From Rubrivivax sp. (GTDB lineage: Bacteria > Pseudomonadota > Gammaproteobacteria > Burkholderiales > Burkholderiaceae_C), in assembly GCA_027487585.1 (NCBI GenBank), contig JAIYDH010000307.1, forward strand, positions 1-46,399: a stretch of 46,399 nucleotides of DNA, in the 5' to 3' direction. Position 1 is the stretch's first letter. Each line of letters starts with the position of its first letter. Both the position numbers and the translations under genes were made by a program. Shown piece after piece: positions 24,639-33,005 of this stretch. Below the pieces are notes generated by a model that was given only the letters and a program-made list of their open reading frames with translations, was not told the DNA's origin and searched no databases.

Positions 24639-25694
24639 TCAATCCGCAGGGCTTGGCTGCCGTGAAACATGCATGGTTCGAATCAGGTACTGGGGTTTGC
24701 GGTTGACGTTGAGGTGCAAGCGCCCGAGGTATTCACCCATGATGCCAAGTGCCAGCAGTTGGAGGCCTCCCAGAATCAAGACCGCTACGATGGTTGAGGC
24801 ATAGCCAGGTACGGCGATGTTGGAAAGCAGTCTCTGCGCCAGGAAGTAAAGTGCCGCGGCGAATCCAGTGGCCGACGCCAACAGCCCCATCAGGCTAACC
24901 ACCTGCAGGGGAATGAGGGAAAAGTTGGTATAGAGATTCAGCGCCAGGCCGATGAGCTTGCTCAAGCTGTAGCCGGACCGCCCATGTTGCCGTGGCGCAT
25001 GGTCCACTTCAGCTTCGGCGATGTTTTGCGTGCACCAGGCCAGCAAGCCATCCAGGTAGGTGAAGTTCAAATCGTAGAAGAGCACGCCTTCAACCAAGCG
25101 CCGCTCCATGATGCGAAACTGCGTGGGATTCACGCTGCTTCTGAACACCTTCTGGTAGAAGCGCTTGACCATCAGCGAGCCCACATTGCGCCACTGCGCA
25201 TGTTGTCGGTTGGCTGGCACGCCGTAGACCAGATCGGCCTGCGTTTGCTCAATTCGCTCAATCAACTTGGGAATCTCTTCCGGCGGATTCTGCAAGTCAT
25301 CGTCCATGGTCACGACGTAGCGGCCGCGGCTATGTCTGAGACCGCACATGAGCGCGTTGTGCTGGCCGTAATTGCGCATCAGGCGTATGGGGAGCATGAC
25401 GTCGCCATACTGCTGGTACAAGGTCTCAAGGCGCTCCCAGGAATTGTCGGGGCTGCCGTCGTCGACCAGCACGATCTCGTAGCGCAGTCCCTGTGCACCC
25501 AACACCGAGGTCAGGCGCTCCAGCAAGAGTCCCAAAGTCGCTGCCGACCGGTACACCGGCACCACCACGGACAACTCCAGGCCAGGGCTGGACTCTGCAG
25601 CCACCAGCCTGCTGCCTGGAAGCTGGGCGCCGTCCGTCACGCTTTGCGTCTGCGTCACGCTCGGCATCCGCTCATAGTTCTTTGCTTCCAGCAT
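24639..25694 (-). CDS. Polyprenyl-phosphate glycosyltransferase (GT2, GtrB/ArnC/DPM1-like)
   Basis: A 351-residue enzyme with a cytoplasmic GT-A domain and two C-terminal membrane helices. Marks are LSVVVPVYRSAATL, VLVDDGSPDNSW (77-86), RNYGQHNALMCGLRHSRGRY and MDDDLQNPPEEI (130-141). After HGRSGYSLSKLIGLALNLYT come hydrophobic hairpins ending in GEYLGRLHLNVNRKPQYLIR, which is characteristic of GtrB and ArnC. It should make an undecaprenyl-phosphate-sugar on the cytoplasmic face, which GtrA may help flip for a periplasmic transferase. First gene of the operon GT2-wecD-gtrA-wecE; ATG 25694, with a Met 27 bases inside as an alternative. A sigma-54-like promoter lies about 80 bases upstream. Confidence 0.92.
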   Translation of the reverse strand: MLEAKNYERMPSVTQTQSVTDGAQLPGSRLVAAESSPGLELSVVVPVYRSAATLGLLLERLTSVLGAQGLRYEIVLVDDGSPDNSWERLETLYQQYGDVMLPIRLMRNYGQHNALMCGLRHSRGRYVVTMDDDLQNPPEEIPKLIERIEQTQADLVYGVPANRQHAQWRNVGSLMVKRFYQKVFRSSVNPTQFRIMERRLVEGVLFYDLNFTYLDGLLAWCTQNIAEAEVDHAPRQHGRSGYSLSKLIGLALNLYTNFSLIPLQVVSLMGLLASATGFAAALYFLAQRLLSNIAVPGYASTIVAVLILGGLQLLALGIMGEYLGRLHLNVNRKPQYLIRTMHVSRQPSPAD

Positions 25695-25775
25695 TCCATT
25701 GCCTCGCGCCTACTGCGCTGTCTGTCTGCAGCGGGGCATGGCCCCCAACAAGAAACCCACGCCTGGCCACTGGTG

Positions 25776-25790
25776 GCGACATGTGTGCCA
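25776..25790 (-). promoter_or_regulatory. Candidate sigma-54 (-24/-12) promoter for the GT2-wecD-gtrA-wecE operon
   Basis: On the minus strand TGGCAC-ACATG-TCGC matches the consensus TGGCAC-N5-TTGC at nine of ten fixed positions, with exactly ten bases between GG and GC. It would start transcription near 25765, leaving a leader of about 70 bases before the ATG at 25694. XrtA/PEP-CTERM loci are known to be associated with the PrsK/PrsR two-component system, whose response regulator is of the sigma-54 activator type. Confidence 0.5.
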
Positions 25791-25876
25791 GCACATCCGA
25801 CTTCCAGACCGTTCTGCCGCCAAGCTCCGCCGCCGGCAAGCCTCAGCGTATGCACTGGCGGCCAGCCCTAAGGAGC

Positions 25877-25911
25877 GGCCCCCTGCGCCAGACCTTCGGC
25901 TGCAGGGGGCC
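25877..25911. other. Hairpin in the 298-base gap 25695-25992
   Basis: A perfect 10-base stem GGCCCCCTGC / GCAGGGGGCC with a 15-base loop. No U-run follows on either strand, so it is not a classical intrinsic terminator, although it could stop transcription or bind a regulator upstream of the sigma-54-like site. The remainder of the gap has no recognisable gene. Confidence 0.4.
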
Positions 25912-25992
25912 ACGGCCTTGGCCTGTCGACCGGATCCACAGATGTACCTTGCTCGGACCCTTGTTTTCAGTGTAGGGGACAGGCAGTGTCCG

Positions 25993-28134
25993 TCATGTCT
26001 TTCGATGCCCACAGTACTCAAGATAGGCATCGATATCGGGAGTCACACCCCAGGGAACTGGGAGTCCATAGTGACCCCAGCCGCTGTAGCCATGGCTCTT
26101 CCGATATCCCTTGCGCCAGTAGTCAAGGGCACCGGCCCCAGCCTGTCGGGGCATCGTGCGATCGGTGGGGAGTGCCAAGCTCAACATGTTCAGGCCCTCC
26201 GACACATTGCCCACAATCAGGCGGCCTTGCCCAACAGCGACCGCGGTTGGGTAGCCTGAATCACCCCAAATCGGGCCCAGGCGCGGGTTGCCGACGATAG
26301 GCCACTCCTCGCCATTGGGCAGGTAGGTATGCGGATAACCAAAGCCCCGAGGGCTCCAGGTCACGGCGAATATGGTTCCGGCTGGCCCAAAAGTACCGTC
26401 ACTGACAGCGAACTTGACGTAGAAGGAATTGCCGTCGCAATAGATGTTCTGACGCCGCACGATGGCGCCGCTGTCGAGGTCGATCTCGCGCACCTGCTCC
26501 ATCAATCGGCTGCCGAAGTAGAGGCTGCGGCCACGCAGGTACAAGCCCTCGGGTGCTACGCAAGGCTGGGCGCGCGCATCGTCCAGCGTGATCCCCGGGT
26601 TCAGCTGCGGCCAGCGCTGCGGACTGACGAAACCCAGAGCAGCGCCAGAGATCACGGTGCGGATGAGCGTGCCTGAGGTCGCATCGAAGGCAGAGACGCG
26701 ATGGCGGGTTCTTTCGCTGACATAAAGAACGCCCTGCGAACACACGCAATCCCAAGGGTCACCCAGATCAGTAATGAACTCGGTCACCCTCGGCGGTGTG
26801 GCTCTTGAGGTGGCGCTGAACTCGATACGCAGGATGCGGTTGTTCTGCGTGTCGGCGACGAAGGCCACCGGCCCAGTTTGGTGGGGCTTTTCGTTGCCTT
26901 CGGAGGGTATCGGCGGAGCTGACTCGTTCACTGCGAGGGTGCGCTCGTCCCACGCCATACCCCAGGCCTCGTGGAAGCCGTGCCGTGAAGCGGGGATGGA
27001 CGACCAGTCCCCGACCAGTTCCAGGTTCTGCGGGCCGGAGTAATTGGCCATCGGAGCCCGCTGACGCCAGCCCGCCAATGTGACGACCGTGCCGTCGGTG
27101 TCGATGCGGAACATCCGCCACGGATCCACGCCGTAGATCTTGCCATCGCGCCCCACTTGCAGGTGCGTGGCACCGGCAATCGTGCCCCGCCCTCGGGGCC
27201 CGTCCAGCAGCGGAAACTGGGGGCTCGCAGCCACAAAATCGTAGAAGTGGTAGCACTGCATGCCGGCCGTGGTCATGACGCCATCGGCCGTCACGGTCGG
27301 GCGATGCAAGTCAGACTTCCGGCAGGGCACCACTTGGGTGCACACGAGGTCCGAGGACGGGACCGCCGTGCTGAACGGCGGGAAACTGCGGGGTGCGAGG
27401 CTCTGCACGGTCGGTTCGAACCGGGCCGGCACCATGCCGAAGTGGATGGTTGAACTCTCTGCTGCTGGAATCGTCAGGATGCGTTCCTCGTGCAAGCCTT
27501 GGGTGGGGAACATCATCTCCTGGCTGACCGTGAGGATCGGCATCTGGGTCTGCGGCGCCGCCCGATCGCCACGACGGCGGTAGATCGGCAGGGGAATCGT
27601 CGTCTCGCCCGCCGCTCCTTCGATGTCGAGCCAGTGCCAACCCTCGGATAGAGCGTCCTGGTTGACATCGAAGAACACACTGTCACCCGTACGAGTTGCC
27701 GTGGAATGCAGCACGCCGTTGATTTTCAGGCGGTACGCCGCCGCCTGCAGGGGCAAGCGCGCTCCGCCCGATGCGAAGTCGTAACGGATGACTTCGATGC
27801 GCCTGATGCCCGACTCTGCCCAGATCACCACGCGTTGGCTGCGCTCGTAGCGAGAAGAGACGAATCCCCCTTCGATGAGGATGGCGCTCGCCGGGTTGAT
27901 CAACCTTGCGGTGATGCCTGGGCTCGGCGGCGCCGACACAGGGGGGGCCGGAGGACGCAACGGGGGCGGACGCGTCGACGTCGAACTGGAAGACGGCGTA
28001 CCGCCGCTGCCGCCCGTCGAAGCACTGTCGCCTTCGCCGGCCGTAGGAGCGCTGCTGTCTCCGCCTCCGCCACAGCCGGCAAGGAAAGCGGTCGTGAAGG
28101 AAAGGCATGCAACGAAATCTCTGCGCGTGGTCAT
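25993..28134 (-). CDS. Beta-propeller (NHL-like) lipoprotein with Tat-type signal
   Basis: A 713-residue secreted protein. The N-terminus MTTRRDFVACLSFTTAFLAG ends in a lipobox LAGC (C21) and contains the twin-arginine pattern T-R-R-D-F, so it may be exported folded by Tat and lipidated. A low-complexity Ser/Thr/Pro linker follows (about 22-75), then a beta-rich domain, then propeller-type repeats. THLQVGRDGKIYGVDPWRMF, GPVAFVADTQNNRILRIEF and GVLYVSERTRHRVSAFDATS are clear NHL-like blades (roughly residues 315-600). A CGGAGT precedes the ATG. Substrate or partner unknown; it may bind or process the polysaccharide at the envelope (inference). It is transcribed towards the GT2 operon, 298 bases away. 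Confidence 0.82.
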   Translation of the reverse strand: MTTRRDFVACLSFTTAFLAGCGGGGDSSAPTAGEGDSASTGGSGGTPSSSSTSTRPPPLRPPAPPVSAPPSPGITARLINPASAILIEGGFVSSRYERSQRVVIWAESGIRRIEVIRYDFASGGARLPLQAAAYRLKINGVLHSTATRTGDSVFFDVNQDALSEGWHWLDIEGAAGETTIPLPIYRRRGDRAAPQTQMPILTVSQEMMFPTQGLHEERILTIPAAESSTIHFGMVPARFEPTVQSLAPRSFPPFSTAVPSSDLVCTQVVPCRKSDLHRPTVTADGVMTTAGMQCYHFYDFVAASPQFPLLDGPRGRGTIAGATHLQVGRDGKIYGVDPWRMFRIDTDGTVVTLAGWRQRAPMANYSGPQNLELVGDWSSIPASRHGFHEAWGMAWDERTLAVNESAPPIPSEGNEKPHQTGPVAFVADTQNNRILRIEFSATSRATPPRVTEFITDLGDPWDCVCSQGVLYVSERTRHRVSAFDATSGTLIRTVISGAALGFVSPQRWPQLNPGITLDDARAQPCVAPEGLYLRGRSLYFGSRLMEQVREIDLDSGAIVRRQNIYCDGNSFYVKFAVSDGTFGPAGTIFAVTWSPRGFGYPHTYLPNGEEWPIVGNPRLGPIWGDSGYPTAVAVGQGRLIVGNVSEGLNMLSLALPTDRTMPRQAGAGALDYWRKGYRKSHGYSGWGHYGLPVPWGVTPDIDAYLEYCGHRKT

Positions 28135-28293
28135 GGTGACTCCGGAATGCTCAACGGGGGGTTATCGACCGGCCTGAGGCGCGGCCGCGTATCAAGTTGT
28201 AGTCGAGTGTCGCAAGCTCCGCATCCCCCAAGAGGCGCCCAACAAGCAAGGCGCCCCTGCGGCGGCAGGCGTCGGTGGCGGTCTTGGCGGCGA

Positions 28294-29232
28294 TCATCGG
28301 GCATCGGGCAACAGGCGCATCGATCGCTCGTACAGGTCGCCCAAGCCAAACTGCCCGCACACCTGGCCAAGCGGAAAGTTGGCCGACAATTCCTTGGAAA
28401 GGTCACGTCGCCAGTCGTCGACAGTGGCTGCGATGTAGCCCTTGCGCCGCATCCGCGTGAAGTGGCCCGCGTCGACCTCCTTCTCGGCGATCAGCTCAAG
28501 CTCGCCACCGCAGGCCTGGTGCCAGTAGCGAATACCCACGCCACAGTCCCAGTACAACTCCGCTCGGCGCTTGCGCTCGGCATCGCCGGGACAGTTGGGG
28601 TGGAGGTAGAAGCACAGCCACCACCCGCAACCCTGCTCGAAGTTGCTGCGGCTGGCGCCGCGGGTCGTGCAGCCGAGAAGCTCCCAGTAGCGGCGTGTGG
28701 TCCGCGCTGAGGTCCAGCGCTGGCGCCAGGTGGGCGTGGGCTCGACCACGATCATGCGGCCGTCGCGCAAGGCCTCGAAACGGGCCGCATAGGCCCGCAG
28801 TTGCGGCAGTGGCATCAGCAGGTCGGCATGCCAGAACGCGAGCCGCTCAGCGTAGGCAAACATGAACTCCAGCGGAAAGTGCGGGTACATGGTCCCGAAG
28901 CCGAAGTGGCGATTGAAGTCGATCAGCACGGCGCCCGGCACCAGCGGCGGCGGCCCGACGCGGGGGTCGAAACCCACCACGGGTGTCCAGCCCACTTCGA
29001 GCACCATGTGCTGCTGCAACAGGCACCAAGTGGGATCGACGTTCCAACACAGCCAGGGACGCTCGACTCCGGCAAGCTGCGATCGCCACCCGTCCGCGAC
29101 CGCCAGTGCGTCGTGCATCGTGAACGGCGACGCCAGGAAGCCTTCCCAGTTGCCGATGCCGGCACTCATGCGCTGCCGGTCACCGCCGGTGCGCCAAGGG
29201 CGCCCTGTTGTCTGGCTCTCGAGGGGGGTCAT
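28294..29232 (-). CDS. Unrecognised protein of the EPS locus
   Basis: I do not recognise this 312-residue product. It is unusually rich in tryptophan and cysteine: RPWLCWNVDPTWCLLQQHMV, then GCGWWLCFYLHPNCPGDAER, then YWDCGVGIRYWHQACGGELE. The central part (VLIDFNRHFGFGTMYPHFPL, LAFWHADLLMPLPQLRAYAA) looks like a compact soluble alpha/beta protein. There is no signal peptide and no clear membrane helix. The ATG at 29232 overlaps the deacetylase stop (ATGA), so it is coupled to that gene and very probably real. Function is best guessed from context as cytoplasmic polysaccharide assembly or modification. Confidence 0.75.
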   Translation of the reverse strand: MTPLESQTTGRPWRTGGDRQRMSAGIGNWEGFLASPFTMHDALAVADGWRSQLAGVERPWLCWNVDPTWCLLQQHMVLEVGWTPVVGFDPRVGPPPLVPGAVLIDFNRHFGFGTMYPHFPLEFMFAYAERLAFWHADLLMPLPQLRAYAARFEALRDGRMIVVEPTPTWRQRWTSARTTRRYWELLGCTTRGASRSNFEQGCGWWLCFYLHPNCPGDAERKRRAELYWDCGVGIRYWHQACGGELELIAEKEVDAGHFTRMRRKGYIAATVDDWRRDLSKELSANFPLGQVCGQFGLGDLYERSMRLLPDAR

Positions 29233-30215
29233 GGCGCGGGCCTTTCCAGCGGCCTGGAACGCCGCAACAGGTTTGCTGTCAACCGCAGACCGAAGGCCCA
29301 CTTCGCCCGATCCCACGGGGTGAACCTCGGCAGCTGAAAGCAGTCGGTCCTGGCATCCGCGAAGCCCCAGCCCGTTGTCACGGCTGCCTTGAACCCCAGC
29401 GATCGCACGACTTCGACGGTTGCCGGCACATAGTCGACCATGGGTCTGCCGTTCGGGTAGGCGAAGAGTTCAACGGCTCTGCCGGTGATGGCGTGCAACC
29501 GGTCGCGGCCCTCGGCGATTTCGTCGCGCGCAGTGGCCTCGTCGATGTGCGCCAGGATCGGGTGGCTGATCGTATGCCCCCCGACAGTCATGCCGCCGTC
29601 CACCAACTGCTTCACCTGGGCAGAACTCATCATGAGGTCGCTCGGGGTCACCACGCCGCACGCAGCGACCACGGCGTCTACGGCGTCCTGTCGGAGGGGC
29701 GTTGGCAGGTACTTGATGTGGTCGATGGTGCTGAGGATGGCCGCACGCCGTGCAGCGCTGTCGCCCAAAGCCCAGGCTCCGAGATCGATGCCGGCGATCC
29801 GCGGCAGTTCGACGAACTCCCGTTTGCTGTGTCGAAACGACTCGGTGACAAGGTCGTTCCAAGGCATGCCGCCGTCGAGGAACCCGGTCGAGACGAAGAA
29901 CGTAGCGGACAGGCCATGCTGTTGCAGGATGGGCAAGGCGATCGTGGCGTTGTCCACGTAGCCATCATCGAACGTCAGGCACAAGGCTCTGGGCGGCAGG
30001 CTGCCACTTTGCAGCAGGTCGACCGCTTGGTCCAAGGGGAGCACGTTGAACCAGGCAGCGAGCCAGCTGCACACCTCGCTGAAGCGTGCGGCGTGCATGT
30101 CGCCTGGGAACAGCACATCCGGCTGGGCCAGCACACGATGGAAGATCAGAATGCCGAGCTTGCCGCCTGCACCGCCAGGCGACAGCAAACCCAGACCCGA
30201 TCGCGTCAGGTTCAT
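29229..30215 (-). CDS. Polysaccharide deacetylase (NodB homology)
   Basis: A CE4-type deacetylase of 328 residues. GKLGILIFHRVLAQPDVLFP and the catalytic/metal motif LTFDDGYVDNA (TFDDGY at 81-86) open the NodB domain. GGHTISHPILAH supplies the metal histidines (H-x3-H), and ELFAYPNGRP matches the later R/Y-x-P-x-G motif. There is no clear signal peptide, so it may act on cytoplasmic lipid-linked intermediates. The ATG at 30215 overlaps the O-ligase stop (ATGA), and the stop overlaps the next start. It is distinct from the XrtA-type deacetylase at 44340-45296, so the locus has two deacetylases of different subfamilies. Confidence 0.93.
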   Translation of the reverse strand: MNLTRSGLGLLSPGGAGGKLGILIFHRVLAQPDVLFPGDMHAARFSEVCSWLAAWFNVLPLDQAVDLLQSGSLPPRALCLTFDDGYVDNATIALPILQQHGLSATFFVSTGFLDGGMPWNDLVTESFRHSKREFVELPRIAGIDLGAWALGDSAARRAAILSTIDHIKYLPTPLRQDAVDAVVAACGVVTPSDLMMSSAQVKQLVDGGMTVGGHTISHPILAHIDEATARDEIAEGRDRLHAITGRAVELFAYPNGRPMVDYVPATVEVVRSLGFKAAVTTGWGFADARTDCFQLPRFTPWDRAKWAFGLRLTANLLRRSRPLERPAP

Positions 30216-31588
30216 TTGTGGACGACCCATCGTTCAGGGTCGGCGTTGACGGCCGAGGGACGGGCCATTGACGGCCCCGTCCGCACGGCCGCCGGCACGA
30301 CAAGGCCCGTCCAGCGGCGCCACAGCACGGGCTTGAGCGGCGGCTCCGTTTCCCAGGCCCTGCGGAGAATCCACCGGTGGGTCAGCACCACCAAGCCCAT
30401 CACGTAGTAGGGTAGATCAAAGTAGGCCAGATCGAGGAAGGCCCCGCCCGCGAGGTAGCCAACCAGAGCGACCTGGCACATGCCGGCCAAGTCGGATGCC
30501 CATCGAAGTTCTTCGCGCCCTTCCGCCAACTTGCGGACCCGCCAAGCGTAGAACCAGGTCGAAGCCCAGATTCCCAGGAACAGAAACAGGCCGAGGAAGC
30601 CATGGTGTCCGAGCATCTGAAAGTAGATGCTGTGCGCCACCAATGCAAAAGCTCTCGGATCCGGTGCATACATCGCGTACAGCTCCGGGCGAGCCATGTT
30701 GAACCCCACCCCCGTGGGGTAAGCAAAGGCCACGTGCCACGCAACCCACCAAGCGTTGATGCGACCCATGGCGGATTCGTCCTCCTTGTAGGTCTCGATG
30801 GTGTCCATTCGAGTGAACCAGTGCTCAGGCATCATGGACAACATCAACACTGCCGCCACTCCCATCAGGATGGCGCCGCGCAGCCGAGCACGACCACGCC
30901 ACCACAACAGCAAAGACATGGCCACGATGGCCAAAAGCGCGCCTCGTGAGTGCGAACCCACGGCGGAAACTGCCGACAACAAAGCCATCGCCAGCAAGAC
31001 GTACCTCAGGACGACGTTCTTGGCTTGAAGCTGCATGAACCTCAACAGCGGGATCGTCATGATCGTAGCCACGGCGAACTCGTTGTTGCCGGCCACGAAA
31101 GAACCCGGCGGCCCCCACACGCGGTAGTTGCCAGCGGTGGCCAACGTGAATGCCCCGCCCTTGGCGCAAAGAAGCGCAATGGAAAGAGTCGCCACCCAGG
31201 CGAAGACAATAATCTGTTCCTTCGTCCGGATGAGGGCCAAACCCAGCAGAAACACAAGGTTGATCTTCATGACCTTGTCCCACTGGGCGTAGTCTCCTTT
31301 TCGGTCAATACCCATCAACCAACTGACGGTGATCCATGCGGTCAGGGCGACGAGCAGGCCTACCGGCAAGGTCTTGAACGGGTTCTGGCGTTCCTTGGTG
31401 AACAGCAAACCCAAGATCGTGGTGCCCGCGGCAATGGCGGCTAAAGGTGCGTCGTAAGCAAAGCCAAACGAGTAACGGTGCGGATTCATCAGGCTCAGCC
31501 AAACCCACAGCTGGAAGCCGATCCAGGGCTTGCGAAGTGCCACCATCGCAAACAGCAGCACGATGGAGACCACAAGGATGTCACGCAC
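30212..31588 (-). CDS. O-antigen-ligase-like protein, exosortase A-associated (putative O-glycosylation ligase)
   Basis: A polytopic protein of about 458 residues with around ten membrane spans and the Wzy/WaaL-type large periplasmic loop. Diagnostic blocks of the exosortase-A-linked ligase family are LRKPWIGFQLWVWLSLMNPH at the start, then GPPGSFVAGNNEFAVATIMT, SHSRGALLAIVAMSLLLWW, and the loop GRINAWWVAWHVAFAYPTGV with VAHSIYFQMLGHHG. The start is taken as GTG 31588 (MRDILVVSIV), because homologues begin so and the earlier in-frame residues are basic antisense-like sequence. It overlaps the preceding gene by 8 bases. Proposed job: ligating or polymerising repeat units in the periplasm, possibly onto protein. 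Confidence 0.9.
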   Translation of the reverse strand: MRDILVVSIVLLFAMVALRKPWIGFQLWVWLSLMNPHRYSFGFAYDAPLAAIAAGTTILGLLFTKERQNPFKTLPVGLLVALTAWITVSWLMGIDRKGDYAQWDKVMKINLVFLLGLALIRTKEQIIVFAWVATLSIALLCAKGGAFTLATAGNYRVWGPPGSFVAGNNEFAVATIMTIPLLRFMQLQAKNVVLRYVLLAMALLSAVSAVGSHSRGALLAIVAMSLLLWWRGRARLRGAILMGVAAVLMLSMMPEHWFTRMDTIETYKEDESAMGRINAWWVAWHVAFAYPTGVGFNMARPELYAMYAPDPRAFALVAHSIYFQMLGHHGFLGLFLFLGIWASTWFYAWRVRKLAEGREELRWASDLAGMCQVALVGYLAGGAFLDLAYFDLPYYVMGLVVLTHRWILRRAWETEPPLKPVLWRRWTGLVVPAAVRTGPSMARPSAVNADPERWVVHK

Positions 31589-33005
31589 CCACCGCCTCCG
31601 CTCCCGGCTGCGTTTGCCCACCCGCTTGCACGCGGCTGATCACATAACGGTACTTGCCCGACTTCTCGGGCGCGATCGCCCCCACCCGCTCAACCTGCAC
31701 CTGCACACCCAAGCCCAGCCGACGCCTGAAACCGGCGACGATGGCCGCTTCCTGCTCGGCACCAAAGCCCGTGCCGGCCACCACCTGCACCCGCGTGAGC
31801 GCCAGGCTCTCCTGCACGATCTTGAAGCCCTGCACGCCGGGCAGGTCGCGCAGGATGTAAATCAGGCTCAGGCCGTGCATCACGGTGCCGTCCTGCGCCA
31901 CCACGAAGTCGGTGCTGCGGCCCTGGATCTCGGCCAGCATCGGCAGGCCGCGGCCGCAGGCGCAGCGCTCGGCGCTCATCACCGCCATGTCGCCCGTGCG
32001 ATAGCGGATGAAAGGGTACTCGCGCGTGCACAGGTGCGTGACGACGATCTCGCCCAGCTGGCCGTCGGGCACCGGCTGGCCATCGCTGCCGATGATCTCG
32101 ACGATGAGGTCTTCGGCGGTGAGGTGCATACCGCCGCTCGGGCACTGGTGGGCAATGAAGCCGGCATCGCGCCCGCCGTAGCCGTTGGCCACCGGGCAGC
32201 CGAACACGCGCTCGATGGTGGCGCGCTGCTCGTCGTAGAGCCGCTCGCTGGTGACGAAGGCCACCTTGATGCCAAGGTCGGTCATGACCACGCCGCGCTG
32301 TTCGGCATGGCGCGCGATGTGGCTCAGCGCCGAGGGGTAGCCGAACAGCATGTGGGGGCGCTGCGCGCGCAGCTCGGCCACGAAACCGTCGAGCTTGGCC
32401 GCGCTCATCTCGAAGGCAGGCAAAAGCCGGGTGCGCAGCAGCTTGTCGCGCACGGCACGCACGCGGTCTTGCGCGCCCAGTTCAATGGGCGAGCCCCAGA
32501 CCACCGCTTCGCGGTCGCCGATGTCCACGCCCCACCAGCGCGTGGCGCGCCACTTGGCAGCCACGTCGTGGCTGACGCGCTCCTTGCCGATATAGAAGAC
32601 CAGCGGCTCGCCCGAGCTGCCACCGGTGTTGAACCGCGCCAGTGGTCCGGCCGCGGGGTGGCGGAAGTCGTCGCTGGCGGCGCGGATCTCGGCCTTGGTC
32701 AGGAAGGGCAGGCGCTGCAGGTCGGCCAGGCTTTGCACGCGGGCGGGCTCGAAACCCCGCTCGCGGAACACCCGCTGGTAGTAGGGCACGTGCGCGCCCA
32801 CGTCGGCCAGTAGCGTGCGCAGGCGTTTCAGTTGCAAGGCCTCGATGCGATCGCGCGGCCACCACTGCGACTCTTCAAGCCCGCGGCGCACCGCCACCGT
32901 GTCGTGGTGCTTCAGGCGCTCGTGCAGCGGGAACACCAGGCCCGAAACCAGGCGGGTGTAGAGGCCAGGGCCGTCGGCGTTGCGGCGGGTGGTGGCGGTG
33001 TTCAT
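31581..33005 (-). CDS. CapK/PaaK-like adenylate-forming enzyme
   Basis: A member of the phenylacetate-CoA ligase-like adenylating family, 474 residues. Marks are RFNTGGSSGEPLVFYIGKER (phosphate loop), FGYPSALSHIARHAE, YGGRDAGFIAHQCPSGGMHL, and RYRTGDMAVMSAERCACGRG with the Cys pair found in this family. Such genes are common in capsule and EPS loci, where no function is settled; coenzyme or carrier activation of an acyl or amino-acyl group is plausible. The ATG at 33005 overlaps the GT4 stop as ATGA. More than a hundred upstream in-frame codons lie inside the GT4 gene and are not coding. It is a second adenylate-forming enzyme in the locus, of a different subfamily from 8683-10293. Confidence 0.9.
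   Translation of the reverse strand: MNTATTRRNADGPGLYTRLVSGLVFPLHERLKHHDTVAVRRGLEESQWWPRDRIEALQLKRLRTLLADVGAHVPYYQRVFRERGFEPARVQSLADLQRLPFLTKAEIRAASDDFRHPAAGPLARFNTGGSSGEPLVFYIGKERVSHDVAAKWRATRWWGVDIGDREAVVWGSPIELGAQDRVRAVRDKLLRTRLLPAFEMSAAKLDGFVAELRAQRPHMLFGYPSALSHIARHAEQRGVVMTDLGIKVAFVTSERLYDEQRATIERVFGCPVANGYGGRDAGFIAHQCPSGGMHLTAEDLIVEIIGSDGQPVPDGQLGEIVVTHLCTREYPFIRYRTGDMAVMSAERCACGRGLPMLAEIQGRSTDFVVAQDGTVMHGLSLIYILRDLPGVQGFKIVQESLALTRVQVVAGTGFGAEQEAAIVAGFRRRLGLGVQVQVERVGAIAPEKSGKYRYVISRVQAGGQTQPGAEAVGA

Noticed and set aside
25877..25911. Intrinsic terminator for the lipoprotein or GT2 operon
   Set aside because: The stem is strong but no T-run follows on either strand, and it lies upstream rather than downstream of the nearest minus-strand gene.
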